From Qaidamihabitans albus (GTDB lineage: Bacteria > Actinomycetota > Actinomycetes > Mycobacteriales > Pseudonocardiaceae), in the NCBI RefSeq assembly GCF_016464705.1, contig NZ_JAEHOB010000002.1, positions 248,001-312,000 of the forward strand: 64,000 nt of DNA, written 5' to 3'. Numbering within the stretch: position 1 is the first letter of the stretch; each line of letters opens with the position of its first letter. Position numbers and translations under genes: made by a program. Positions 1 through 7,575 of the stretch are shown here, in pieces. The notes under the pieces are model-generated. The model had not been told where the DNA came from, searched no databases, and worked only from the letters and a program-made list of their open reading frames with translations.

Positions 1-290
1 AACCCGAGGCCGGGCGCGTAGCAGAACCGCTGCCCGTCGACACCGGGGCTCGGCTCCTCGGCGACCTCGAAACGGAGCATCGGCCACGCCTTGAGCGCGG
101 CAGCCAGCTTCCCGGCCGTGCCCGCGGGCGCACGCCAGTCACACTCGGCACGCAGCTGCCCAGGGGCGGCCGGCTGCGCCGTCCACCGCAAATCCACCCG
201 GCCACCCAGGGTGCCCGAGATCGCCCACTCGACGTGCGGGCATACCGCAGACGGCGACGAGTGGACGTACACCACGCCACGAGTGCTCAC
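1..290 (-). CDS. DUF3145 family protein, 5' part (runs off window)
   Basis: Reading the minus strand from a GTG at 290 gives a protein starting STRGVVYVHSSPSAVCPHVE and continuing with WAISGTLGGRV, which I recognise as the start of the actinobacterial DUF3145 family. The start is supported by GAGG about 7 nt upstream (297-300). The first 96 residues are present and the rest lies left of base 1. The family is conserved in actinobacteria, and I know of no established biochemical function. The frame is open to the window edge. Confidence 0.8.
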   Translation of the reverse strand, partial: MSTRGVVYVHSSPSAVCPHVEWAISGTLGGRVDLRWTAQPAAPGQLRAECDWRAPAGTAGKLAAALKAWPMLRFEVAEEPSPGVDGQRFCYAPGLG

Positions 291-443
291 TGCTGACCTC
301 CGCTACTCGACGAGGGGCGTCTTCCCCTACGACCTCGCGAGCGGCGGAAATATATCGACTCGTAGCGACTCCAGCGCCCATTCTGCACTGCGCTCACCCA
401 TTTGGCCACATGAGCACCAGAAATCACACCTGGCGGTGAGCGA

Positions 444-480
444 GGGAGCTCTGCCGGCGGCCGAAAGTGGCAGAGCTCCC
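444..480 (-). terminator. Hairpin downstream of the subtilase gene
   Basis: A perfect 12-bp inverted repeat (444-455 and 469-480, arms GGGAGCTCTGCC / GGCAGAGCTCCC) with a 13-nt loop lies 43 bp past the subtilase stop codon. No U-run follows. Actinobacterial terminators often lack one, so a terminator role is inferred from position. Confidence 0.6.
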
Positions 481-512
481 TCTGCGCTCCCTCTGCGCTC
501 CCTCAGCGCTCC
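480..512. repeat. Three 11-bp direct repeats (CTCTGCGCTCC)
   Basis: CTCTGCGCTCC is present twice in tandem (480-490, 491-501) with a one-base variant third copy CTCAGCGCTCC (502-512). They sit between the hairpin and the subtilase stop. The function is unknown; this may simply be slippage-generated sequence. Confidence 0.6.
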
Positions 513-522
513 CTCGGCCGGA

Positions 523-2013
523 TCAGGCGGCCGGCCGGGCGCCGAGGCTGGTGGCCGCGGCGACCGTGTCGACAAGGCCGGTGCCCTTGTCGAAGCTCGA
601 CGTGTACCCGCCGGCCTGCTCGTACGGCGCACCGTCGGAGAACTTGTACGCGGTCGACTTCAGCACGTCCTCGATCTCACCGGGTGTCGCGCCCGGTTTC
701 GCCTGGAAGAGCTGCGCCACGATGCCGGTGATCTGCGGCGCCGCCATCGACGTACCGCTGATCACGTTGTACGTGCCGAGGTCGAGCAGCCCCGGCCCGT
801 TCACCGGCTGCAGGCCAGTGGAGCAGATCGGCTGGTACGGCCGGCAGGCGGACAGGATGTTCTCGCCGGGAGCGGAGATGTCCGGCCAGCTCTGCGAGTC
901 GGTCGCCAGGCCCCGCGACGAGAAGTCCGACACCGTGCCGTCGCGGGTCCCGGTGCCCTGGTCGTTGTAGGAGGCCACGGACAGCACGCCCGGCGTGGGG
1001 TCCTGCCCCGGCGGGTTCGACAGGTTCTCCGATCCGTCGCCGCCGTCGTTGCCGTTGGCCCACACCGTGACCACGCCCTCCGCAGCCAGCGCACGCTGCA
1101 GTTTCACAGTGGCCGAGTTCGGGTCGAACCCGCCGCCCCCGCTCGGCCCGTAGGAGTTGTTGATGACCTTGATCGGCGGGCACGCCTGCGGCGAGACGCC
1201 CGCGCCGCACGGGGCCTCGTGGTTCTCCAGCACCCAGTTCAGCGCCGCGTCGCTGCCGAGCACGACCAGCGCCGCGCCGGTGGAGATGGAGACGATCTTC
1301 GAGCCGGGCGCCGAGCCGCCGACCGGCGTGTCGCCGGACACGGTGAGGGCGTTGCCCGCGGCGATGCCGGTGACGTGCGTGCCGTGCCCGCCGAGGGACA
1401 GCGTGTCGGTGTCCACGTTGCCGGGCACCCGCACCACACAGCCCGTGTCGGTGCCTCCGCCCGCGCAGAGACTCTTGAGGTTGGCCACGACCCGGCTCGA
1501 GCCGTCCGGGCCGCGGAAGGCCGGATGGTTCGGGTCCACCCCGGTGTCGATCACCGCCACCGAGACCCCGCGGCCGTCGAGCGCCTGACCGTCGGCCCCG
1601 GTCAGCGTCGTGCGTGCCTGCGCACTGCGGGTCGCCTCGGTGCCTGTGCTGGCGAACACCCGCAGCGGATCGTTGTTCTCCACGTAGCTGACGCCCTCGG
1701 CGGCGCGCACCGCACGCACCTGGTCGGCCGTCCCGGTCGCGGCGACGACGCCGATCTTGCGGAAGCTGGTGATCGGCGCCAGGCCGGCCTCGCGGACGGC
1801 GCCCTGCGCGGCCGCCAGATCGGTGCCGTGCACGAGCGCGGTAACCTGCGCGGCCGCGCCTGCCGACCCCAGCAGTGCCCCGAGCGTGCCGGAGACCGGC
1901 GCGAGCGGATCGGCGTCCTGCGCCAACGCCGGCGCGGAACCCGCGAGCGGAAGTGCGATGACGGATGCGGCGACCAGTGCTGATCGTCGCAACCGGCTCT
2001 TGCGTGGGCGCAT
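523..2013 (-). CDS. Secreted S8 family serine peptidase (subtilase)
   Basis: This 496-residue protein has a signal peptide (Arg/Lys-rich residues 1-10, hydrophobic 11-25, likely cleavage after an ALA near 31). A probable inhibitor-I9-like propeptide spans about 50-120, followed by a subtilisin catalytic domain. The triad is visible: Asp156 in VAVIDTGVD, His210 in GGHGTHVTG, Ser422 in GTSMAAPQ. The oxyanion Asn is in WANGND near 320. The ATG at 2013 is chosen over an upstream in-frame start at 2064 because GGAGG lies just upstream and the signal peptide begins there. It is presumably an extracellular protease; its substrate cannot be told. A hairpin follows the gene. Confidence 0.93.
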   Translation of the reverse strand: MRPRKSRLRRSALVAASVIALPLAGSAPALAQDADPLAPVSGTLGALLGSAGAAAQVTALVHGTDLAAAQGAVREAGLAPITSFRKIGVVAATGTADQVRAVRAAEGVSYVENNDPLRVFASTGTEATRSAQARTTLTGADGQALDGRGVSVAVIDTGVDPNHPAFRGPDGSSRVVANLKSLCAGGGTDTGCVVRVPGNVDTDTLSLGGHGTHVTGIAAGNALTVSGDTPVGGSAPGSKIVSISTGAALVVLGSDAALNWVLENHEAPCGAGVSPQACPPIKVINNSYGPSGGGGFDPNSATVKLQRALAAEGVVTVWANGNDGGDGSENLSNPPGQDPTPGVLSVASYNDQGTGTRDGTVSDFSSRGLATDSQSWPDISAPGENILSACRPYQPICSTGLQPVNGPGLLDLGTYNVISGTSMAAPQITGIVAQLFQAKPGATPGEIEDVLKSTAYKFSDGAPYEQAGGYTSSFDKGTGLVDTVAAATSLGARPAA

Positions 2014-2160
2014 CTCGGCCTCCGAACTTCGCCTGCCAATACCGTGCCTACCAACGAGTAGCACTGAACTAGGTGACGGTGAACACTGTCAACGGTTACT
2101 TTCCGCCAGGATTCTGAGCTGGGCACCCTGAACGAGGTCACTCACAGGTGAGGGCTCTGC

Positions 2161-2230
2161 TGGTGAAAGCTGGTGAAAGCTGGTGAAAGCTGGTGAAAGC
2201 TGGTGAAAGCTGGTGAAAGCTGCTGAAACG
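2161..2230. repeat. Tandem decamer array TGGTGAAAGC x6 (+1 degenerate)
   Basis: Six exact head-to-tail copies of TGGTGAAAGC occupy 2161-2220. A degenerate seventh (TGCTGAAACG) follows at 2221-2230. The period of 10 bp is close to one helical turn, so any bound protein would contact one face of the DNA. The array sits between the divergent subtilase gene (start 2013) and the membrane-protein gene (start 2292), about 60 bp upstream of the latter. There is no spacer structure as in CRISPR. Confidence 0.95.
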
Positions 2231-2291
2231 GTCCTGCTCGGACCGCGCTAGCGTGTGCACCGCGACGTGCGGTTCCAGGGGAGGTGTCGAC

Positions 2292-3557
2292 GTGCGGCTC
2301 GTCCGGTTTCCACGGCAGCCCGCCCGGGTGTCCGACGACGTCCGCGCCGCGCTGGCCTCCCTCGGCCGCGGCGAGAACGTCGTCGGCGGGCTCGCGCTGG
2401 TCGGCGTGCAGCCGCCCGGGTGGACTAGCGCCGTCGACGCCGTCCTGATCGTGCCGCACGGCGTGCTGGTGGTCCTCGGGGTCGACCTGCCTGATCCGGC
2501 GATGCGGCTCACGGCCCCGCTGACCGGCCGGTGGGAGGCCGATGGCTGGCCGCTGGTTCACCCAGGTGCGGCCGTCAACCCCGCCACGGAGGCGCTCGCG
2601 CTGGCCGAGGCCGTCGCGGGTCTCGTCCGCGCGGCCCGGCCCGGCGCCACCATCGGCACGGTGATCGCCGTCGGCCCGTTCGTCGAGACCGTGGAGCAGC
2701 CGCCCGCCGACCTGGCCGGCCCGGTCCGTGTGATCCACCCGACGCCCACGAGCATGCTCGCCGCGACCGTTTCCCTCGCGTCCGCGAAGGAGACCTTCTC
2801 CACCGCCGCGGTCCGCTCACTCGTCGAGCGGCTCGCGCCGGACGCACCCGAGCTGACCGAGAGCACGCTCGTGGCGGAGGGTTTCACGGCCACCGAGGAA
2901 GTGCCCGCACCACGACCATCGGTCGCTCCGGCGCCGCCGTCCGCGGCCGGCCCGCGCCAGGGGGCGGCGGTTGCGCAACCCGGGCGCGGGCGCCCCGTGC
3001 GGTGGCAGGGCATCGCCGCGCTCGCCCTCCTGGTGGCCATCGCCGCGGCCGCGATCGTGCTCGCCACCACCCAGGGCGGCGGCGATCCCCCGCCCCGCCG
3101 CACTCCCCCGGTCGTCCCGGCGGGCGGGACCGACTTCACCCAGCGGGCCACCGCCGTGCAGCAGGAGTGCGCCGCGCACGCCGAGGGCGACCTGCAGGCG
3201 TCGCTGCGGCGCACCGGCTGCGTCCACCTCCGGCGCGGCAGCTACGAGACGGAGGTCGACGGCAGGCAGATCGCCGTGTCCGTGGCTGCCGTGACGTTCG
3301 CCGACGAGCAGCAGGCACAGGAGTTCCTGGCACTGGCCGACACGCCGGGCAGCGGCACGATCACCGACGTCGCCACGGAGACCGCGAGCTGGCCGCGGCC
3401 GGTGCCCGCCTTCACCGATGCCGCGTACGCGAGCGCCGTGAACGGGTCCGCGGTCCACCTCGCCCTGAGCTGTCCGGTCGAGGGCCCCTCGAACCCGGAC
3501 GACACCGAACTGGGCAAGGCAGCGCGCGCCGCGCTGGAGATCCCGCTACCGGACTGA
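2292..3557 (+). CDS. Hypothetical single-pass membrane protein
   Basis: This 421-residue protein is not confidently assignable to a named family. The N-terminal ~200 residues look cytoplasmic and contain segments such as VDAVLIVPHGVLVVLGVDLP, faintly reminiscent of nuclease-related (NERD-like) folds, but I cannot confirm that. A Pro-rich linker (about 215-240) leads to one transmembrane helix (GIAALALLVAIAAAAIVLAT). A C-terminal ~150-residue extracytoplasmic region contains two Cys that could pair. The GTG at 2292 is preferred to the upstream ATG at 2253 because GGGGAGG sits 7-8 nt before it. The decamer array lies directly upstream and may regulate it. Confidence 0.75.
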   Translation: MRLVRFPRQPARVSDDVRAALASLGRGENVVGGLALVGVQPPGWTSAVDAVLIVPHGVLVVLGVDLPDPAMRLTAPLTGRWEADGWPLVHPGAAVNPATEALALAEAVAGLVRAARPGATIGTVIAVGPFVETVEQPPADLAGPVRVIHPTPTSMLAATVSLASAKETFSTAAVRSLVERLAPDAPELTESTLVAEGFTATEEVPAPRPSVAPAPPSAAGPRQGAAVAQPGRGRPVRWQGIAALALLVAIAAAAIVLATTQGGGDPPPRRTPPVVPAGGTDFTQRATAVQQECAAHAEGDLQASLRRTGCVHLRRGSYETEVDGRQIAVSVAAVTFADEQQAQEFLALADTPGSGTITDVATETASWPRPVPAFTDAAYASAVNGSAVHLALSCPVEGPSNPDDTELGKAARAALEIPLPD

Positions 3558-3579
3558 GCCTCCGGCTCCGGCCTGCCGG

Positions 3580-4968
3580 TCAGAGGCCGTACTCCTCGAG
3601 CAACCGCAGCCACACCTCGCTGATCGTCGGGAACGCCGGCACGGCGTGCCACAGCCGGTGCAGCGGCACCTCTCCCACGACGGCGACCGTCGCCGAATGC
3701 AGCAGCTCCGCCACGTCCTGCCCGACGAACGTCACCCCGGCCAGCACCTCCCGCTCCGTGTCCACGACCATCCGTGCCCTGCCGGAGTAGCCGTCCGCGT
3801 GCAACGCCGAGCCCGCCACCGCGATGTCCAGATCCACGACCCGGTGCCGCTCGCTCTCGGCAGCGGGCAGTCCCACCGACGCCACCTCGGGGTCGGTGAA
3901 CACCACCTGCGTCACCGCATGGTGGTCGGCGGTCGCGGCGAAGCGGCTCCACGGCGCCGCCACGGGCCGCTCGCCCCGTGCCTTCGCCGCCACCACGTCA
4001 CCGACGACCCGCGCCGCGTACTTGCCCTGATGGGTCAGCGGCGCACGCCCGGTGACGTCACCCGCCGCGTAGAGCCAGTCGCCGTCCACCCCGGACACCA
4101 TGCCGCTGTCGTCGACGATGAGCGCGGCGCCGGGATCGAGGCCGACGATGCCGAGGCCGATGTCGTCGGTGGCCGGCCTGCGGCCGGTGGCGACGAGCAG
4201 CCGGTCCGCCGCCAGCTCACGGCCGTCGGCGAGCCCGATCCGAACCGAACCATCTACTGTGGACACGCGCTCGGCGTCGGCCTCCAGGTGCACCCGGACG
4301 CCGTCCTCGCGCAGGCCCTCGGCCACCGCGTCACCCACGAACCCCGCCAGCCGCGGCAGCGGCCGGGCACCGGACACGATCAGGTCCACCGTGGCACCGA
4401 GACGGGCCCATGCCTGCGCCATCTCGACCCCGACCACACCGCCGCCGAGCACCGCCAGCCTGCCGGGTACCTCCGAGGCCGCCGTCGCGTCCCGCGAGGT
4501 CCACACCGGCACGTCCGCCAGACCGTCCAGGCGAGGCATGTTCGGCACACTGCCGGTGCACACCACCACCGCGTGCGTGGCGCGCAGCACGCGACCGTCG
4601 TCGATGGTCACCTCGCGCTCGCCGGTGATCCGCCCATGCCCCCGGACCGGTTCGATGCCCGCACCGCGAGCCCAGTCGACCTGGCCGCCGTCGTCCCAGT
4701 GCGCCGCGAACGCGTCCCGCCTGGCGAACACCGCGTCGGTGTCGAGTCCTCCGGTGACGCCGGCGCCGGGCACCCGCCGTGCCGCGGCGAGCAGGTTTCC
4801 CGGCCGCAGCAGCGCTTTGCTCGGCATGCAGGCCCAGTACGAGCATTCACCGCCGAAGCGTTCGTGTTCGACGAGCGCGGTGGACAGGCCGCCCCGCACC
4901 GCTCGCCCGGCCGCGTTCTCCCCCACCGGGCCGCCGCCGATCACCACCACGTCGAAAGTCTCAGTCAT
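3580..4968 (-). CDS. FAD-dependent pyridine nucleotide-disulfide oxidoreductase
   Basis: This 462-residue flavoprotein of the lipoamide dehydrogenase/mercuric reductase class has an N-terminal FAD site VVVIGGGPVGENAA. The redox-active disulfide is CX4C (Cys42, Cys47 in GGECSYWACMPSK). A second dinucleotide-binding motif LAVLGGGVVGVEMAQ and an ATG-type FAD motif LLVATGRRPATD follow, with a C-terminal dimer interface ending HAVPAFPTISEVWLRLLEE. The dimerisation-domain His-containing motif is present but altered (HAVPAFPT). The substrate is unknown. It is distinct from the mycothione reductase at 26511. The ATG at 4968 is chosen because the homologous region begins there. Confidence 0.88.
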   Translation of the reverse strand: MTETFDVVVIGGGPVGENAAGRAVRGGLSTALVEHERFGGECSYWACMPSKALLRPGNLLAAARRVPGAGVTGGLDTDAVFARRDAFAAHWDDGGQVDWARGAGIEPVRGHGRITGEREVTIDDGRVLRATHAVVVCTGSVPNMPRLDGLADVPVWTSRDATAASEVPGRLAVLGGGVVGVEMAQAWARLGATVDLIVSGARPLPRLAGFVGDAVAEGLREDGVRVHLEADAERVSTVDGSVRIGLADGRELAADRLLVATGRRPATDDIGLGIVGLDPGAALIVDDSGMVSGVDGDWLYAAGDVTGRAPLTHQGKYAARVVGDVVAAKARGERPVAAPWSRFAATADHHAVTQVVFTDPEVASVGLPAAESERHRVVDLDIAVAGSALHADGYSGRARMVVDTEREVLAGVTFVGQDVAELLHSATVAVVGEVPLHRLWHAVPAFPTISEVWLRLLEEYGL

Positions 4969-5024
4969 GCAGAGAGCGCACACCACGCTGCGGCCGAACG
5001 CAAGCCGGGACGCCCGCGGGGGAA

Positions 5025-5068
5025 ATTACCGCCAAGCGCTATCCTTGCGGCGAACGGTCGGCGGTAAT
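5025..5068. promoter_or_regulatory. Inverted repeat in the lsr2-like promoter (candidate operator)
   Basis: ATTACCGCC (5025-5033) and its exact complement GGCGGTAAT (5060-5068) flank 26 bp that includes a -10-like TATCCT (5040-5045). The right arm lies 7 bp before the GGGGAGG ribosome-binding site of the downstream gene. This looks like a regulator site or an autoregulatory binding site. Confidence 0.5.
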
Positions 5069-5082
5069 ACGGGGAGGTCTTC

Positions 5083-5856
5083 ATGGCCAGGAGCACGGCA
5101 GTCGAACTGCTGGATGACATCGATGGGGAGCCGGCCGAGGAGACCGTCCGTTTCGCACTGGACGGTGTCGAGTACGACATCGACCTCTCCGGCGACAACG
5201 CGGACAACCTGCGGGTGACGCTGGGCCGTTACGTCGAGGCCGCCCGCCGCGCGGGTGGTCGCAAGCGGCGGCCCCGGGTCATCGGGAGGCGGAAAGGCGG
5301 CGCGCGAAAGGCGCCGGTGAAGAAAACGGCCGCGAAGGCCACCGCCGGTAAGGCCGCCTCCGCGAAAACAACGCAATCGAAGACGGCCTCCGGAAAAGCG
5401 GCAGCGAAAGCGGGCGCCGCGAAAACGAGGTCCGCGAAAACGGCGGCGGAGAAGCCCGCGCCGAAGAAGGCCGCCGCCACCAAGAAGACCACCACGCGGG
5501 CGACCGCGCCGGCGAAGGCCCCTGCCCGCAAGGCGAGCACCGCGAAGACCGCCACGCCCAAGACCGGCGCGGCCAGGACCACCGCGGGAAAGGCGACCAA
5601 GAGCGCGACCGCGGCGAACAAGACGGCGGCAGGCAAGAGCGCCGCGGGCAGGAGCACCGCGAGCAGGACGGCCAAGCCGGCGAGCAGGTCAACGGCCAAG
5701 GGGACGCAGGCGAAGGCCGCACCGGCGAAGAACGCCGCGCAGCAGGCGACGCCCAAGCGGGCCACCGGAAGGAAAACCACCGCGCCCGCCAAGCAGACCG
5801 GGGGAACGGCGTCCACCTCCGCCGTTCCCCCGGTCATGTTCTCGGCCGCGAAGTAG
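5083..5856 (+). CDS. Lsr2 N-terminal domain fused to a histone H1-like Lys/Ala tail
   Basis: Residues 1-60 match the Lsr2 dimerisation domain (LLDDIDGEPAEETVRFALDG, then VEYDIDLSGDNADNLRVTLG). The Lsr2 C-terminal DNA-binding domain with its RGR hook and IREWAR-type helix is absent. In its place is a basic linker (GGRKRRPRVIGRRKGG) and about 180 residues of Lys/Ala/Thr repeats (KKTAAKATAGKAA type) resembling histone H1 or the tail of mycobacterial HupB. The likely role is nucleoid architecture, combining Lsr2-type self-association with non-specific DNA binding. GGGGAGG lies 7 nt before the ATG. Total 257 residues versus ~110 in classical Lsr2. Confidence 0.85.
   Translation: MARSTAVELLDDIDGEPAEETVRFALDGVEYDIDLSGDNADNLRVTLGRYVEAARRAGGRKRRPRVIGRRKGGARKAPVKKTAAKATAGKAASAKTTQSKTASGKAAAKAGAAKTRSAKTAAEKPAPKKAAATKKTTTRATAPAKAPARKASTAKTATPKTGAARTTAGKATKSATAANKTAAGKSAAGRSTASRTAKPASRSTAKGTQAKAAPAKNAAQQATPKRATGRKTTAPAKQTGGTASTSAVPPVMFSAAK
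5797..5834 (+). terminator. 15-bp perfect hairpin inside the 3' end of the lsr2-like gene
   Basis: ACCGGGGGAACGGCG (5797-5811) is perfectly complementary to 5820-5834, with an 8-nt loop. It ends about 20 nt before the stop codon, in the gap-poor convergent junction with pntB (stop at 5876). It is the strongest hairpin there and may serve as an intragenic terminator or mRNA 3'-end stabiliser. Confidence 0.5.
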
Positions 5857-5875
5857 CGGCAGCGGCGACCGCGCG

Positions 5876-7267
5876 CTACAGGTTCTTCAGCTCCTCGACG
5901 ATGTCGCCGACCGAAGCCTTCGCATCGCCGAAGAGCATGCTGGTCTTCGGGTCGTGGAAGAGTTCGTTCTCGATCCCGGCGAAACCGGAGCTCATCGAAC
6001 GCTTCAGCACGATCACCGAGCGGCTGGCGTTGACGTGGAGAATGGGCATGCCGTAGATCGGGGAGCTCGGGTCGGACTGCGCCGCGGGATTGGTCACGTC
6101 ATTGGCGCCGATGACCAGTGCCACGTCCGTCTGCGGGAACTGCGAGTTGCTCTCGTCCATTTCCTTGAGCTGGTCGTAGGGCACATCCGCCTCGGCGAGG
6201 AGCACGTTCATGTGCCCGGGCATGCGGCCGGCGACGGGATGGATCGCGTACGCCACCTCGATGCCCTTGCTCTCCAGCAGGTCGGCCATCTCACGCACCG
6301 CGTGCTGCGCCTGGGCGACGGCCATCCCGTAGCCGGGCACGACGACGACCCTGCTCGCGTACGCCATCTGGATCGCCGTGTCGGCGGCACTGGTGCTGCG
6401 CACCGGGCGCGCCTCGCCGGTACCGGTGCCGCCCCCAGCAGCCGCCGGGCCGCCGCCGAAGCCACCCGCGATGATCGCCGGGATCGAGCGGTTCATCGCC
6501 TTGGCCATCAGGTTGGTCAGGATGGAGCCGGACGCGCCGACGATCATGCCCGCCACGATCAGCGCGGTGTTGTCCAGCGCGAGTCCCATCGCCGCGGCCG
6601 AGAGCCCGGTCATCGCGTTGAGCAGTGAGATGACCACCGGCATGTCCGCGCCGCCGATGGGCAGCACCACCATGAGGCCGAACAGCGCCGAGGCGACCAG
6701 CACGCCGATGATCAGCCACTCCGAGCTGACCCCCGCGGCGATCGCCACGGCACAGGCCACGGCGGCCACCACCACGACGGCGTTCAGCGGCTGCTGCAGC
6801 CTGCCGATCGTGATCGGCTTGCTGGGCACGAGCTCCTGCAACTTGCCGAACGCGACGTTGGAGCCCCAGAACGAGATCGAACCGACGATGGCGGCGAACA
6901 GCGAAGCGATCGCGACGTAGAGCGGCTCGTGCGCGTACCCGTCGGTCGTGCGGAACTCCACCCACGCGATGAGCGCGACCGCGCCACCGCCGACGCCGTT
7001 GAACAGCGCGACCATCTGCGGCATCGCGGTCATCTTGACCTTACGTGCCGCCGGAACGCCGACGACCGTACCGAGCACGATGCCGAGCGCGATCAGCCAC
7101 CAGTTCCCCATCCCGGGAAGCAGCAGCGTGGCGATCACGGCCAGGCCCATGCCGACCGCGGCGATCCAGTTGCCGCGCACGGCCGTACGGGGACCGGTCA
7201 GGCCCATCAGCCCGTAGATGAACAGTGCGAAGGAGACGATGTAGAGGAGCGAGACGACGGTCGTCAT
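5876..7267 (-). CDS. pntB: NAD(P) transhydrogenase subunit beta
   Basis: This 463-residue PntB is the proton-translocating membrane subunit (about nine helices over residues 1-260). It is followed by the cytoplasmic NADP(H)-binding domain III, with the diagnostic stretch VVVPGYGMAVAQAQHAVREM and later GANDVTNPAA. With PntAa and PntAb it couples hydride transfer between NADH and NADP+ to proton translocation. Its start overlaps the pntAb stop by 4 nt (ATGA), indicating translational coupling in a three-gene operon. Confidence 0.97.
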   Translation of the reverse strand: MTTVVSLLYIVSFALFIYGLMGLTGPRTAVRGNWIAAVGMGLAVIATLLLPGMGNWWLIALGIVLGTVVGVPAARKVKMTAMPQMVALFNGVGGGAVALIAWVEFRTTDGYAHEPLYVAIASLFAAIVGSISFWGSNVAFGKLQELVPSKPITIGRLQQPLNAVVVVAAVACAVAIAAGVSSEWLIIGVLVASALFGLMVVLPIGGADMPVVISLLNAMTGLSAAAMGLALDNTALIVAGMIVGASGSILTNLMAKAMNRSIPAIIAGGFGGGPAAAGGGTGTGEARPVRSTSAADTAIQMAYASRVVVVPGYGMAVAQAQHAVREMADLLESKGIEVAYAIHPVAGRMPGHMNVLLAEADVPYDQLKEMDESNSQFPQTDVALVIGANDVTNPAAQSDPSSPIYGMPILHVNASRSVIVLKRSMSSGFAGIENELFHDPKTSMLFGDAKASVGDIVEELKNL

Positions 7268-7575
7268 GAACCGGCCCCCTTGGCGTTCGCGGAGTCCTTC
7301 GGCTTCTCCTTGAACATCGCGAGCATCCGGTCGGTCACCAGGAAGCCACCGACGACGTTGATCGTCCCGAACGCGATGGCGATGACGAGCAGCACCTTGT
7401 TCAGCACGCCCTCGGCGCCGAGCCCCAGCACGATCAGGCCACCGAGCAGGACGATGCCGTGAATCGCGTTGGTGCCCGACATCAGCGGCGTGTGCAGGGT
7501 GTTGGGCACCTTCGAGATGACCGCGAACCCCACGAATCCGGCGAGCACGAGGATCGCCAGGCTCTGCACCAGCAT
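7264..7575 (-). CDS. pntAb: NAD(P) transhydrogenase subunit alpha, membrane part
   Basis: This 103-residue protein consists essentially of three transmembrane helices (LVQSLAILVLAGFVGFAVIS; GTNAIHGIVLLGGLIVLG; VLLVIAIAFGTINVVGGFLV), as expected for the split PntA2 subunit. The start at 7575 is set by GGAGGTGA, which lies inside the end of pntAa. The stop of pntAa and this ATG share one base (TGATG). It belongs to the pnt operon. Confidence 0.96.
   Translation of the reverse strand: MLVQSLAILVLAGFVGFAVISKVPNTLHTPLMSGTNAIHGIVLLGGLIVLGLGAEGVLNKVLLVIAIAFGTINVVGGFLVTDRMLAMFKEKPKDSANAKGAGS

Noticed and set aside
2161-2230. CRISPR array
   Set aside because: The repeats are 10 bp and directly adjacent without spacers, and no cas gene is near.
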